A stretch of DNA of 64,000 nt from an uncultured Ferrovibrio sp. (GTDB lineage: Bacteria; Pseudomonadota; Alphaproteobacteria; Ferrovibrionales; Ferrovibrionaceae), in assembly GCF_937960835.1 (NCBI RefSeq), contig NZ_CALGPC010000018.1, positions 92,602 through 156,601 on the forward strand. Reading direction: 5' to 3'. Both the position numbers and the translations under genes were made by a program. Below, piece by piece: positions 26,544-34,330 of this stretch. Position 1 is the stretch's first letter. Every line of letters starts with the position of its first letter. The notes under the pieces were generated by a model that did no database searches, was not told the origin of the DNA, and was given only the letters and a program-made list of their open reading frames with translations.

Positions 26544-26803
26544 ACTGGTTCAATAACGCTGTTGCTTTCGTCATCATCTACATGGTGGTGCTGTTCTGCG
26601 TGCTGCCGATTGGGGTGAAGACGGCAGAAGAGGCGGGTGAGCAGCCGCTGCCCGGCCAGGCCAGTTCCGCACCGGCGAATCCGCGCATGGGATTCAAATT
26701 CCTGCTGACCTTCGCGATCAGCGCGGTGCTGTTCGGAATTTACTATGTCGTTGGCTATTATGATCTGCTCGGCCTGAGCGACCTGTTTGGCCGCGGCAGC
26801 TGA
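26540..26803 (+). CDS. DUF1467 family small membrane protein
   Basis: 87 residues with two membrane helices (about 6-27 and 50-72) separated by a short polar loop containing L-P-I-G-V-K-T-A-E-E. The pattern and its position between mce and proS match the DUF1467 family, found in this neighbourhood in alphaproteobacteria. ATG overlaps the mce stop by 4 bp, implying coupled translation. Function unknown. Confidence 0.85.
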   Translation: MNWFNNAVAFVIIYMVVLFCVLPIGVKTAEEAGEQPLPGQASSAPANPRMGFKFLLTFAISAVLFGIYYVVGYYDLLGLSDLFGRGS

Positions 26804-27151
26804 TCCTGGCTTAAAGCCGCCGCAGACGCATGCGGCAGGGCGGCTCGCCCTGAGAAACCCCGGCATCCAGCCCTGAACTCCACCTAGCAGACAGAGCACA
26901 CAGCCATTCCGGGAAATGCTGGCTCTTAGTTGGCGGAGGCGGGGAGGTTGTCAGAAGCACAAAAAAGAAAGGAGCAAGGACGCGCCTCGCTCCGTATCCC
27001 GTCTCGCACGGGTAAGTTTAAGCCTCCCCAGACTTGGGCCGCCTGTTTCCAAGCGGTTGCGTAAATTCTATACCGAATGATGAAAGCAGTGTCATCTGAA
27101 AAGTGACGCCGATCACACAGAATGTTAATGGCGACCCGCTATAGTTGTGAA
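26804..27151. other. 348-bp non-coding stretch with one hairpin
   Basis: No credible gene. CAGGGCG (26836-26842) and CGCCCTG (26846-26852) form a 7-bp stem 33 bp after the DUF1467 stop but lack a T-tract, so this is at best a weak terminator. TATAGT at 27140-27145 resembles a -10 element 7 bp before the next ATG, but I see no -35. Nothing else stands out. Confidence 0.4.
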
Positions 27152-27673
27152 ATGAAACGATTTTTGGGCTGCGTCGGCATGCTGGCCGTCCTTGCGCCGG
27201 ATGGGGTTTTTGCCCAATCCGCGCAGCCTGACGCTGCCCAGCAACGGGTCATTGTCGCCCTTGATGCTGCCGATTGCCGCCGGCTGCTAGCCCAGCGCGA
27301 TGCGGTGGATCTGGCGCACCAGCCCCGCCCGGATGTCGAATACCGGCCGGGGCGGGATGTCGATTCCCAGGGGCGGCCGGTGACGCCCGCCGACCTGCCG
27401 GGGGCGAATCCGCTGCCGCTGACCGGGCCGCTGACCCTGCCACTCGGCATCCGGCTGGAAGATCTGCTGGGCAGCCGCACGCCTCCCAATCTCCGGCGTT
27501 CCGAGCTTGAAGTTGCCCGGATCGCCATTGATCCGATGAGCGGTCGTCTGGCTTTCAATGGACAGCCGCTGGAGCGGCCGGCGGAGGATGCCGTCACGCA
27601 GGCCTGCGGCGAATATCTTGCCGGGCAAAGCGAAGCAGGGCAAACCAAGGCCGGATCGGCTAAACCGCGCTGA
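27152..27673 (+). CDS. secreted protein of unknown function
   Basis: 173 residues from ATG 27152; an upstream in-frame ATG (27122) would put polar residues before the signal peptide. Residues 1-21 form a Sec signal ending V-F-A, cleaved before Q-S-A. The mature part is Pro-rich, with Y-R-P-G-R-D-V-D-S-Q-G-R-P-V and P-A-D-L-P-G, then a small domain containing I-A-I-D-P-M-S-G-R-L-A-F-N-G. Two cysteines (42 and 152) may form a disulfide. Likely periplasmic. No family recognised; the base composition and codons match the neighbours. Confidence 0.75.
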   Translation: MKRFLGCVGMLAVLAPDGVFAQSAQPDAAQQRVIVALDAADCRRLLAQRDAVDLAHQPRPDVEYRPGRDVDSQGRPVTPADLPGANPLPLTGPLTLPLGIRLEDLLGSRTPPNLRRSELEVARIAIDPMSGRLAFNGQPLERPAEDAVTQACGEYLAGQSEAGQTKAGSAKPR

Positions 27674-27764
27674 CAGCCGGCAGGCAGCCATTGCAGGGGC
27701 GGCAGCCCGGCCTTAAAAACGCCCCATTACCCCGCCATCACCGCAAACTCAGGACAACCAGAAA

Positions 27765-29093
27765 ATGCGGCTCAGCAGCTATTTCCTCCCTGTTCTTAAA
27801 GAGAATCCGAGCGAGGCCCAGATCGTCAGTCACCGGCTGATGCTGCGCGCCGGCCTGATCCGGCAATCGGCCGCCGGCATCTATACCTGGCTGCCCTTGG
27901 GTTTTCGCGTGCTCAAGAAGATCGAGCAGATCGTTCGTGAGGAGCAGGATGCCGCCGGCGCCCAGGAATTGCTGATGCCGACCATCCAGCCTGCGGAGCT
28001 TTGGCAAAAGAGCGGGCGATACGACGATTACGGCAAGGAGATGCTGCGCATCACCGACCGCCACGAGCGCCCCTTGCTTTACGGTCCGACCAACGAGGAA
28101 ATGCTGACCGATATTGTCGCCTCGGAATGGAAGAGCTATCGCGATCTGCCGAAGATCCTCTATCACATCCAGTGGAAGTTCCGCGACGAGGTGCGTCCGC
28201 GCTTCGGTGTCATGCGCGGCCGTGAATTCCTGATGAAGGATGCCTATTCCTTCGATCTCGACAAAGCCGGCGCGCGCCGTTCGTACAACCGGATGTTCGT
28301 CGCCTATCTGCGCACCTTCGCACGCCTGGGCCTGAAGGCGATCCCGATGCAGGCCGACACCGGTCCCATCGGCGGCGACCTGTCGCATGAATTCATCATC
28401 CTGGCCGAGACCGGCGAAAGTGGTGTCTTCTGCGACAAGGCGCTGGTCGAGCGCGACGTGCTGAACGAGGCGGTTGATTACAACGGCGATCTTCAGCCGA
28501 TCGTCGATAGCTGGACGGCGCCTTACGCCGCCACCGACGAGAAGCACGATGTCGCCCGCTTTGAGGCCCTGCCGAAGGATCGCCAGATCGCCGCACGCGG
28601 TATCGAGGTTGGCCATATCTTCTATTTCGGCACCAAGTATTCCAAGCCGATGGGGGCGGTGGTGCAGGGGCCAAATGGCGAGAGCATCACCTTGGAAATG
28701 GGCTCTTACGGCATCGGGGTGTCGCGTCTGGTTGGCGCCATCATCGAGGCCAGCCATGACGACAATGGCATCATCTGGCCCATGAGCATCGCGCCCTTCC
28801 ATGTCGGCCTGATTAATCTCAAGGTTGGTGATGCCGATTGCGACAAGGCCTGCGACGATCTTTATGCCAAGCTTAAGACGGCCGGCTTCGATGTGCTCTA
28901 TGAGGACCGCGACGAGCGTGCCGGCGCCAAATTCGCCACCATGGACCTGATCGGTCTGCCGTATCAGATCACCGTCGGTCCGCGCGGCCTGAAGTCCGGG
29001 CTGGTTGAGGTGAAGAACCGCGCTACCGGCGAGAAGGAAGAGCTGAGTATCGAGGCTGCGCTCAACAAGCTTGCCCAGGCAAAACCGGCCTGA
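27765..29093 (+). CDS. proS: prolyl-tRNA synthetase, short alphaproteobacterial type
   Basis: 442 residues, about 130 fewer than E. coli ProS because the YbaK-like editing insert between motifs 2 and 3 is missing, as is normal for alphaproteobacteria. Motif 1 region R-Q-S-A-A-G-I-Y-T-W-L-P-L-G, motif 2 F-R-D-E-V-R-P-R-F-G-V-M-R-G-R-E-F-L, and motif 3 G-S-Y-G-I-G-V-S-R are present, with the C-terminal anticodon-binding domain after about 330. It charges tRNA-Pro. lolC starts 10 bp later. Confidence 0.97.
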   Translation: MRLSSYFLPVLKENPSEAQIVSHRLMLRAGLIRQSAAGIYTWLPLGFRVLKKIEQIVREEQDAAGAQELLMPTIQPAELWQKSGRYDDYGKEMLRITDRHERPLLYGPTNEEMLTDIVASEWKSYRDLPKILYHIQWKFRDEVRPRFGVMRGREFLMKDAYSFDLDKAGARRSYNRMFVAYLRTFARLGLKAIPMQADTGPIGGDLSHEFIILAETGESGVFCDKALVERDVLNEAVDYNGDLQPIVDSWTAPYAATDEKHDVARFEALPKDRQIAARGIEVGHIFYFGTKYSKPMGAVVQGPNGESITLEMGSYGIGVSRLVGAIIEASHDDNGIIWPMSIAPFHVGLINLKVGDADCDKACDDLYAKLKTAGFDVLYEDRDERAGAKFATMDLIGLPYQITVGPRGLKSGLVEVKNRATGEKEELSIEAALNKLAQAKPA

Positions 29094-29103
29094 TCGGAGT
29101 CCC

Positions 29104-30357
29104 ATGCCGTTTTTCTCGCGCTTCGAATGGATGCTGGCGCTGCGATATCTTCGGGCGCGGCGCCAGGAGGGCTTCATATCGGTGATCGCGGTGTTCAGCT
29201 TCCTCGGCATCATGCTGGGGGTCGCGACCCTGATCATCGTCATGAGCGTGATGAACGGTTTCCGCGCCGAGCTGCTGGACCGCATCCTCGGTCTGAATGG
29301 CCATCTCACCATCCAGGCCGAGGCAGGGCTGCACCTGAAGGACTATGACCGCGTGGCCGAGATCGTCGCCGCTGTGCCGGGTGTGACGCTCGCCAATCCG
29401 ATGATCGAAGGCCAGGTTATGGCCACCGCCAATAATGTTGCCGCCGGTGTGGTTGTGCGCGGCATCCGTCAGGCCGATCTGAGCCGTGAAAGCGCTGTCG
29501 CCAACGGAATCCGCGAAGGCTCCTTGCAGGATTTCGACAGCGACGACGTGGTGGTGGTCGGCCATCGCCTGGCGCGCAAGCTGGGGCTTAGGCTGGGCGA
29601 TCAGATCACCCTGATCTCGCCGCAAAGCACGGCCACGCCCTTCGGCACGGTGCCGCGCCTGGCGCGTTATGAGATTGCCGGCATCTTCGATGTCGGCATG
29701 TTCGAATACGATTCGAACTTCGTCTACATGCCTTTCCAGGCAGCGCAGACCTATTTCCGTCTGCCGGACATGGCCAGCGCTGTGGAAGTACGCCTCAGCG
29801 AACCGGAACAGGCGCGGCGTGTGGCCCGTGAAATCAGCCAGCGGCTTGGTCCGAATTACCGGTTGTATGACTGGCAGCAGGCCAATGCCCATTTTGTCAA
29901 TGCGCTTGATGTCGAGCGCAACGTGATGTTCCTGATCCTGACGCTGATCATCGTGGTGGCGGCCTTCAACATCATTTCCAGCATGATCATGCTGGTTAAA
30001 GACAAGGGCCGCGACATCGCCATTCTGCGCACCATGGGCACGGCACGCGGCACCATCATGCGTGTCTTCGTCATCGCTGGCGCCAGCATCGGCGTGGTCG
30101 GCACCGCCAGCGGTTTTGTGCTCGGTCTGGCCTTTGCGCTGAATATCGAGACGATCCGGCAGTGGCTGCAGAACCTTACCGGCACTGAGCTTTTCTCGGC
30201 CGAAATCTACTTCCTCTCCAAGCTGCCGGCCAAGGTTGATTCCAGCCAGGTACTTTATGTGGTGCTGATGGGGCTGGCGCTGTCCTTCCTGGCGACGCTT
30301 TATCCCTCATGGCGCGCCGCCCGCCTCGATCCGGTGGAGGCGCTGCGCTATGAGTGA
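29104..30357 (+). CDS. lolC: LolC/LolE family lipoprotein-releasing permease
   Basis: 417 residues from ATG 29104; an open frame upstream overlaps the proS end and is not needed. Four membrane helices: one near residues 24-48, then a large periplasmic domain (about 50-270), then three C-terminal helices (FtsX/MacB fold). L-R-Y-L-R-A-R-R-Q-E-G-F-I-S-V-I-A is the N-terminal signature. With LolD it extracts outer-membrane lipoproteins from the inner membrane. One permease gene only, so probably a homodimeric LolF-type complex. Overlaps lolD by 8 bp. Confidence 0.95.
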   Translation: MPFFSRFEWMLALRYLRARRQEGFISVIAVFSFLGIMLGVATLIIVMSVMNGFRAELLDRILGLNGHLTIQAEAGLHLKDYDRVAEIVAAVPGVTLANPMIEGQVMATANNVAAGVVVRGIRQADLSRESAVANGIREGSLQDFDSDDVVVVGHRLARKLGLRLGDQITLISPQSTATPFGTVPRLARYEIAGIFDVGMFEYDSNFVYMPFQAAQTYFRLPDMASAVEVRLSEPEQARRVAREISQRLGPNYRLYDWQQANAHFVNALDVERNVMFLILTLIIVVAAFNIISSMIMLVKDKGRDIAILRTMGTARGTIMRVFVIAGASIGVVGTASGFVLGLAFALNIETIRQWLQNLTGTELFSAEIYFLSKLPAKVDSSQVLYVVLMGLALSFLATLYPSWRAARLDPVEALRYE

Positions 30358-31027
30358 GGTGCTGCGTCTGGAAGGCATTCGCCGCGTCTTCAAGCAAGGC
30401 GGCGAGAAGATCGAAGTGCTGCGCGGCGTCGATCTCTCGGTCAAGGGTGGCGAGATCGTCGCCTTGCTGGGGCCTTCAGGCTCGGGCAAATCGACCTTGC
30501 TGCATATCGCCGGCCTGTTGGAGCAGCCGACCTCCGGTACCATCGTCATCGGTGGCCAGGATTGCAGCAAGATGGGTGAGCAGGAGCGCACGCTGACGCG
30601 CCGACACCGTATCGGCTTTGTTTACCAGTATCACCATCTGCTGCCGGAATTCTCCGCTATCGAAAATGCCGCCATGCCGTTGCGCGTGCGTGGACAGGAC
30701 AAGGCCGAGGCACATCGCACTGCGCGGCAGTTGCTGGAGCATCTGGGACTTGGCCATCGTCTCGATCACCGGCCGGCGCGGCTTTCGGGCGGCGAGCAGC
30801 AGCGTGTTGCGATTGCCCGCGCCGTGGTGGGCAGGCCGGATCTGCTGCTGGCCGATGAGCCGACCGGCAATCTGGACGAAAAGACCGCCGAAACGGTCTT
30901 CGCTGAGCTGCTCGGTCTGGTCCGCAACGCCGGCATCGGTGCGCTGATCGCTACTCATAACCTGGACCTCGCCCAGCGCATGGACCGCGTTGTCACCCTG
31001 CATGAAGGCCTGTTGCAGGCGGTGTAG
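30350..31027 (+). CDS. lolD: lipoprotein-releasing ABC transporter ATPase
   Basis: 225 residues. Walker A G-P-S-G-S-G-K-S-T-L, Q-loop in F-V-Y-Q-Y-H-H-L-L-P-E-F, signature L-S-G-G-E-Q-Q-R-V-A-I-A-R-A, Walker B L-L-L-A-D-E-P-T-G-N-L-D and the switch H in A-T-H-N-L-D. The H-H-L-L-P-E-F-S-A-I-E-N segment is typical of LolD. It powers the adjacent permease. The next gene is convergent. Confidence 0.96.
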   Translation: MSEVLRLEGIRRVFKQGGEKIEVLRGVDLSVKGGEIVALLGPSGSGKSTLLHIAGLLEQPTSGTIVIGGQDCSKMGEQERTLTRRHRIGFVYQYHHLLPEFSAIENAAMPLRVRGQDKAEAHRTARQLLEHLGLGHRLDHRPARLSGGEQQRVAIARAVVGRPDLLLADEPTGNLDEKTAETVFAELLGLVRNAGIGALIATHNLDLAQRMDRVVTLHEGLLQAV

Positions 31028-31061
31028 GGCGTGAAGCCACCGCCCGGCGGGCTGACACTAG

Positions 31062-32075
31062 TTAGGAAACCTCAGCCCAAGTCCCCGTTCGCGCCAGTTG
31101 CGGCGCGTATTCCGGTTCGGTCCAACGCATCGGCAGGGCGCCGCGGATCAGCCGGCTTTCCTCAACCTCCAGCCGCAGTAGCCGCAGCGCGCCCGGGAAG
31201 GCGTCGATCGCCGGGTCTTCCAGCACCACGGACGCCGCGCCGGTGAGTTGCAGCAGGTTGCCGCTGGCGAAATCGACGAAGAGCATCCCGGCCCGCGGAT
31301 TGATCGCGATATTACCCAGCGTGTTGAAAAAGTTGTTACCGGCATAATCCGGTGCGGTCAGCACGCTGCGGCCATTCTGCTCTGTCACTCGTACGAAACC
31401 CGGCTTGCCGCCGCGATGAGAGACATCGACGCCTTCTCTGGCGTCGCCATTGCCCGCCGCAGGCGAGGCCGTGGCGATGAAGAAAGTGTCGGCTTGCGCC
31501 GCCAATGCCTCGGCCTCGTCTGACAGCAGTGTGCCTTCGACCTGCACCGGATGCGGTTCAGCCATGGTTTCGGGCAGATCGATATAGCGCGGCTGCCGCG
31601 CCTGAATATATTGCGGGCAATTCCCGAAGCTCTGGTCCACATGGACCGTGAAGCCGTTCTCAGCCAATGCCGTGACGCGGCCATTCATCCGGTTGCGCCG
31701 CCTGGTATGCAGCTCGATGCCGAGCAGGCCCAGCGGCGCGCCCAGCTTCAGATGTCCGCTGAGAGGATCGGCGGGATTAGGCCGTGCCGCCAAAGTCATC
31801 GTCTCGGCGTCCGGCGTCGTCACGAAACCGGGCTTGCCGGCGAGGATCGAGGCCCATGGGCGGCCCTGTGCATCCAGGCTGCCGACGAACATGTAGGGCA
31901 GCTTCTCGAACAGCTCGCGATGCTGATCCGGCATGAAGCTGCGGATCACCCGGCTGCCGGCCTGCGCCATACGCTCACGCGAACCGGCCAGCAATTGCAA
32001 AGCCTGCTCACCGGCGTGGAAGGCCTCGGCGGGTGATTGCTTTAGGGGGAGCTGATCGATGGGAAGTGGGCTCAT
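31062..32075 (-). CDS. pyridoxamine-phosphate-oxidase-like flavin split-barrel protein
   Basis: 337 residues. Two-part architecture: an N-terminal half with M-F-V-G-S-L-D-A-Q-G-R-P-W-A-S-I-L-A-G-K-P-G-F-type strands and an FMN split-barrel half ending in N-F-F-N-T-L-G-N-I-A-I-N-P-R-A-G, a block I associate with PNPOx-like proteins that lack the ferredoxin reductase module. Probably binds FMN; substrate unknown. It starts 24 bp after the GST stop and is likely co-transcribed with it, under the divergent LysR regulator. Confidence 0.8.
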   Translation of the reverse strand: MSPLPIDQLPLKQSPAEAFHAGEQALQLLAGSRERMAQAGSRVIRSFMPDQHRELFEKLPYMFVGSLDAQGRPWASILAGKPGFVTTPDAETMTLAARPNPADPLSGHLKLGAPLGLLGIELHTRRRNRMNGRVTALAENGFTVHVDQSFGNCPQYIQARQPRYIDLPETMAEPHPVQVEGTLLSDEAEALAAQADTFFIATASPAAGNGDAREGVDVSHRGGKPGFVRVTEQNGRSVLTAPDYAGNNFFNTLGNIAINPRAGMLFVDFASGNLLQLTGAASVVLEDPAIDAFPGALRLLRLEVEESRLIRGALPMRWTEPEYAPQLARTGTWAEVS

Positions 32076-32099
32076 GATCCTCTCCTGGCCGCGGGCTGG

Positions 32100-32741
32100 T
32101 CAGGCGACAGCGGCGTCTGGAACGTTCGCACGAGGCATGGCCATGAAGCCGGGCAGGGCTTCGATCCGCGTCAGCCAGGCAAGGATATTCGGATAGGGCT
32201 GCAATGAGATGCCACCCTCCGGCGCGCAGGCGGTGTAGCTGTACATTGCGACATCGGCGATGGTCGGATGGTCGCCGACGAGGAAGGGGCTGCGTGACAG
32301 ATGTGCCTCCACGATGCCGTAAAGCTGCGCGGCGATGGCAAGCGGCATGGCCGGATCAAACTTGCGGCCGAAAACGCGGATGACACGCGCGAGCGCCGGG
32401 CCGAAGGCAAGCTGGCCAGCAGCGACCGACAGCCATTGCTGCACACGTGCGGCATTGGCCGGATCGCGCGGCAGCCAGCGGCCGCTCTCGTCATACCGGG
32501 TCGCCAGATAGACCAAAATCGCATTGCTGTCGGCGATGGTGAGGCCGCCATCCTCGATGACCGGCACCTGCCCAAAGGGATTCTTGGCCAGGAAGTCGGG
32601 ACTCTTCTGGGCGCCCTTGGTGAGGTCGACATCGATCTTCTCAAACGGCAGCCCCAGCAGTGACAGCATCAGTTCAGCGCGATGCGCATGGCCCGACAGG
32701 GCGTTGCGATAGAGGCGGATCGGTTGGGCGGGCTTGGTCAT
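32100..32741 (-). CDS. glutathione S-transferase
   Basis: 213 residues. Thioredoxin-like N-terminal domain (about 7-84) with N-P-F-G-Q-V-P-V-I-E-D-G and the glutathione-binding A-D-S-N-A-I-L-V-Y-L, then an all-helical domain containing P-F-L-V-G-D-H-P-T-I-A-D-V. The activating residue is probably Ser or His in N-A-L-S-G-H-A-H, as in bacterial beta- or theta-like GSTs. First gene of a two-gene unit, divergent from the LysR gene across 108 bp. Confidence 0.92.
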   Translation of the reverse strand: MTKPAQPIRLYRNALSGHAHRAELMLSLLGLPFEKIDVDLTKGAQKSPDFLAKNPFGQVPVIEDGGLTIADSNAILVYLATRYDESGRWLPRDPANAARVQQWLSVAAGQLAFGPALARVIRVFGRKFDPAMPLAIAAQLYGIVEAHLSRSPFLVGDHPTIADVAMYSYTACAPEGGISLQPYPNILAWLTRIEALPGFMAMPRANVPDAAVA

Positions 32742-32813
32742 GGCGTATCCTCGGTTCGCGTTTGCCGTTGCCCAACAGGATGCTCGTTTCTCAGAAAGAA
32801 TGAATATCTCAGT

Positions 32814-32844
32814 TTGACAAATAAATATTCCAGATTATGGAATA
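32814..32844 (+). promoter_or_regulatory. LysR gene promoter overlapped by an inverted-repeat operator
   Basis: TTGACA (32814-32819) is a perfect -35; TATGGA (32836-32841) lies 16 bp downstream as -10. An inverted repeat TATTCC-N7-GGAATA (32826-32844) overlaps the -10 and contains a T-N11-A LysR-type core. The start would fall at or next to ATG 32850, so the regulator mRNA may be almost leaderless. Binding here would fit autorepression and activation of the divergent GST unit. Confidence 0.5.
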
Positions 32845-32849
32845 ATCGG

Positions 32850-33758
32850 ATGGACCGTCTTCAGGCGATGCAAATCTTCGCCGCCGTGGCCGAAACCGAG
32901 AGCTTCGCCGCCGCGGCCCGCCGTCTGGGCCTGTCGCCGCCGGTGGTGACCCGGGCCGTGGCGGGGCTTGAGGAGCGGATCGGTACCCGGCTTTTGCATC
33001 GTACGACCCGCAGTGTGCGCCTCACCGATGGCGGGCAGCGTTTCCTGAAAGATTGCCGCCGCATCCTTGCCGATATCGATGAGGCGGAGGCGGCGGCGGC
33101 CGGTCAGCACGCCGCCTTACGCGGCCGGATTGCGATCACCGCGCCGGTGATGTTCGGCCGCCTGCACGTGGCGCCGGCAGTCATGGGCTTCCTGGACCAG
33201 AACCCGCAGGTCTCGGCACGGCTGCTGCTGCTCGATCGCGTGGTCGACATGATGGAAGAGGGGATCGATGTCGCGGTGCGCATCGCGCATCTGACGGATT
33301 CGGCCCTCATCGCTGTGAAGGTCGGGGAATTGCGGCGGGTCACCTGCGCCTCGACAACCTATCTGAAAAAGCATGGTGAGCCAAAAACGCCGGCCGATCT
33401 GCAAAACCATCCGGCGATTTTCACCTCGCCGGGTGCCGACATGCATGACTGGGCCTTCGACAAACTTGCCAAGAGCGTGCGGATCGCACCTCCGCACCAG
33501 CTTGTGCTGAATTCCTCCGACGTGGCGATTGCAGCCGTGCTTGAAGGCCGGGGGTTCACCCGGCTGCTCTCCTACCAAGTAGCGGCAGAGGTGCGGGCTG
33601 GAAGGATCAGGATCGTGCTGCAGGATTTCGAACCGCCGCCGGTTCCCGTGCATCTGGTGCAGATGGAAGGAAGGCGCGCCCCGGCCCGGGTGCGCGCTTT
33701 TATCGAATACGCCGCCGAACGGCTCAGGGCCGATCTGGCGCAGATCCAGACCCTCTAA
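32850..33758 (+). CDS. LysR-family transcriptional regulator
   Basis: 302 residues from ATG 32850; the open frame continues upstream into the GST gene, but M-D-R-L-Q-A-M-Q-I-F begins the standard DNA-binding domain. Helix-turn-helix: S-F-A-A-A-A-R-R-L-G-L-S-P-P-V-V-T-R-A-V (about 20-40), then R-L-L-H-R-T-T-R-S-V. The remainder is a periplasmic-binding-protein-like effector domain with G-R-I-A-I-T-A-P-V. Probably controls the divergent GST and flavoprotein genes; effector unknown. Confidence 0.93.
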   Translation: MDRLQAMQIFAAVAETESFAAAARRLGLSPPVVTRAVAGLEERIGTRLLHRTTRSVRLTDGGQRFLKDCRRILADIDEAEAAAAGQHAALRGRIAITAPVMFGRLHVAPAVMGFLDQNPQVSARLLLLDRVVDMMEEGIDVAVRIAHLTDSALIAVKVGELRRVTCASTTYLKKHGEPKTPADLQNHPAIFTSPGADMHDWAFDKLAKSVRIAPPHQLVLNSSDVAIAAVLEGRGFTRLLSYQVAAEVRAGRIRIVLQDFEPPPVPVHLVQMEGRRAPARVRAFIEYAAERLRADLAQIQTL

Positions 33759-33786
33759 AGCCGGCGTCCCTTCAGGGAAGGCGCCT

Positions 33787-34020
33787 CTTAAGGTTTCATA
33801 TTAATTTAGAAAGTTTCTCTAAATTATCATGTTGTAATAACAATATTCGAATATTGGCTTTGATCTTCTTGTCCCGGACGCCACAATATCAATAAAACAA
33901 CACCATTTCTAAATTAGCACATTAAAATCATACAATAAGTATTTATTATATAATGATTAATTTATAAAAAATAAGGTGAAATATCCTGATGAAAAATTTT
34001 TACTGATGACGACAGTTGAT
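33787..34020. other. AT-rich, palindrome-dense non-coding tract upstream of dnaE
   Basis: By direct count 48 of 180 bases at 33841-34020 are G or C (27 percent), against clearly GC-rich genes on both sides. No gene fits. AATTTAGA (33803-33810) and TCTAAATT (33818-33825) are a perfect inverted repeat, with a third TCTAAATT at 33908-33915. CAATATTCGAATATTG (33841-33856) is a perfect 16-bp palindrome. This could be a DNA-unwinding or nucleoid-protein-binding region, an operator cluster, or a scar of acquired DNA. Confidence 0.7.
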
Positions 34021-34028
34021 CAGGATTG

Positions 34029-34304
34029 GAGTCGTGTTCTTTCTTATGCAGGGAACACAGGGATGGAAGGGGCGGGGTCGTTCTCGGCTGGTGAGCGGCC
34101 CAATCCCTAGACAGGATTTCTGCTTCGTTCGCCTGCATTTGGGATTCGTCCGCAGGCGTTCCGGAAAGCCTGGATGAATTTCAAGACTTATCCACAAGAT
34201 ATTGGGAATCAACATAATTCAGCCACACGGCATGTGGGATTCGGAATCCTTCCGTTCTGGCTTACAGCCCCTAGGTCGCGTATCGTAGACGGCGAACGGG
34301 AATC
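34029..34304. promoter_or_regulatory. DnaA box and GANTC cluster upstream of dnaE
   Basis: TTATCCACA at 34188-34196 is a perfect DnaA box. GANTC, the CcrM methylation site of alphaproteobacteria, occurs at 34029, 34143, 34206, 34238, 34244 and 34300; five of the six lie within 162 bp, where fewer than one is expected at random. GTGTTC (34034-34039) and GAACAC (34053-34058) form a further inverted repeat. Together with the AT-rich tract just upstream this suggests cell-cycle or replication-linked control of dnaE. Confidence 0.5.
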
Positions 34305-34330
34305 GAAAATCCAGCCCAGCCTCTGTTGCC

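Noticed and set aside
34000..34215. A 71-codon minus-strand frame upstream of dnaE
   Set aside because: Lies across the GANTC/DnaA-box region, has no ribosome site that I can see, and its composition is unlike the neighbouring genes.
33787..34304. Chromosomal replication origin
   Set aside because: Only one exact DnaA box was found, and dnaA, hemE, parA or gidA are not nearby. Kept as a regulatory candidate, not called an origin.
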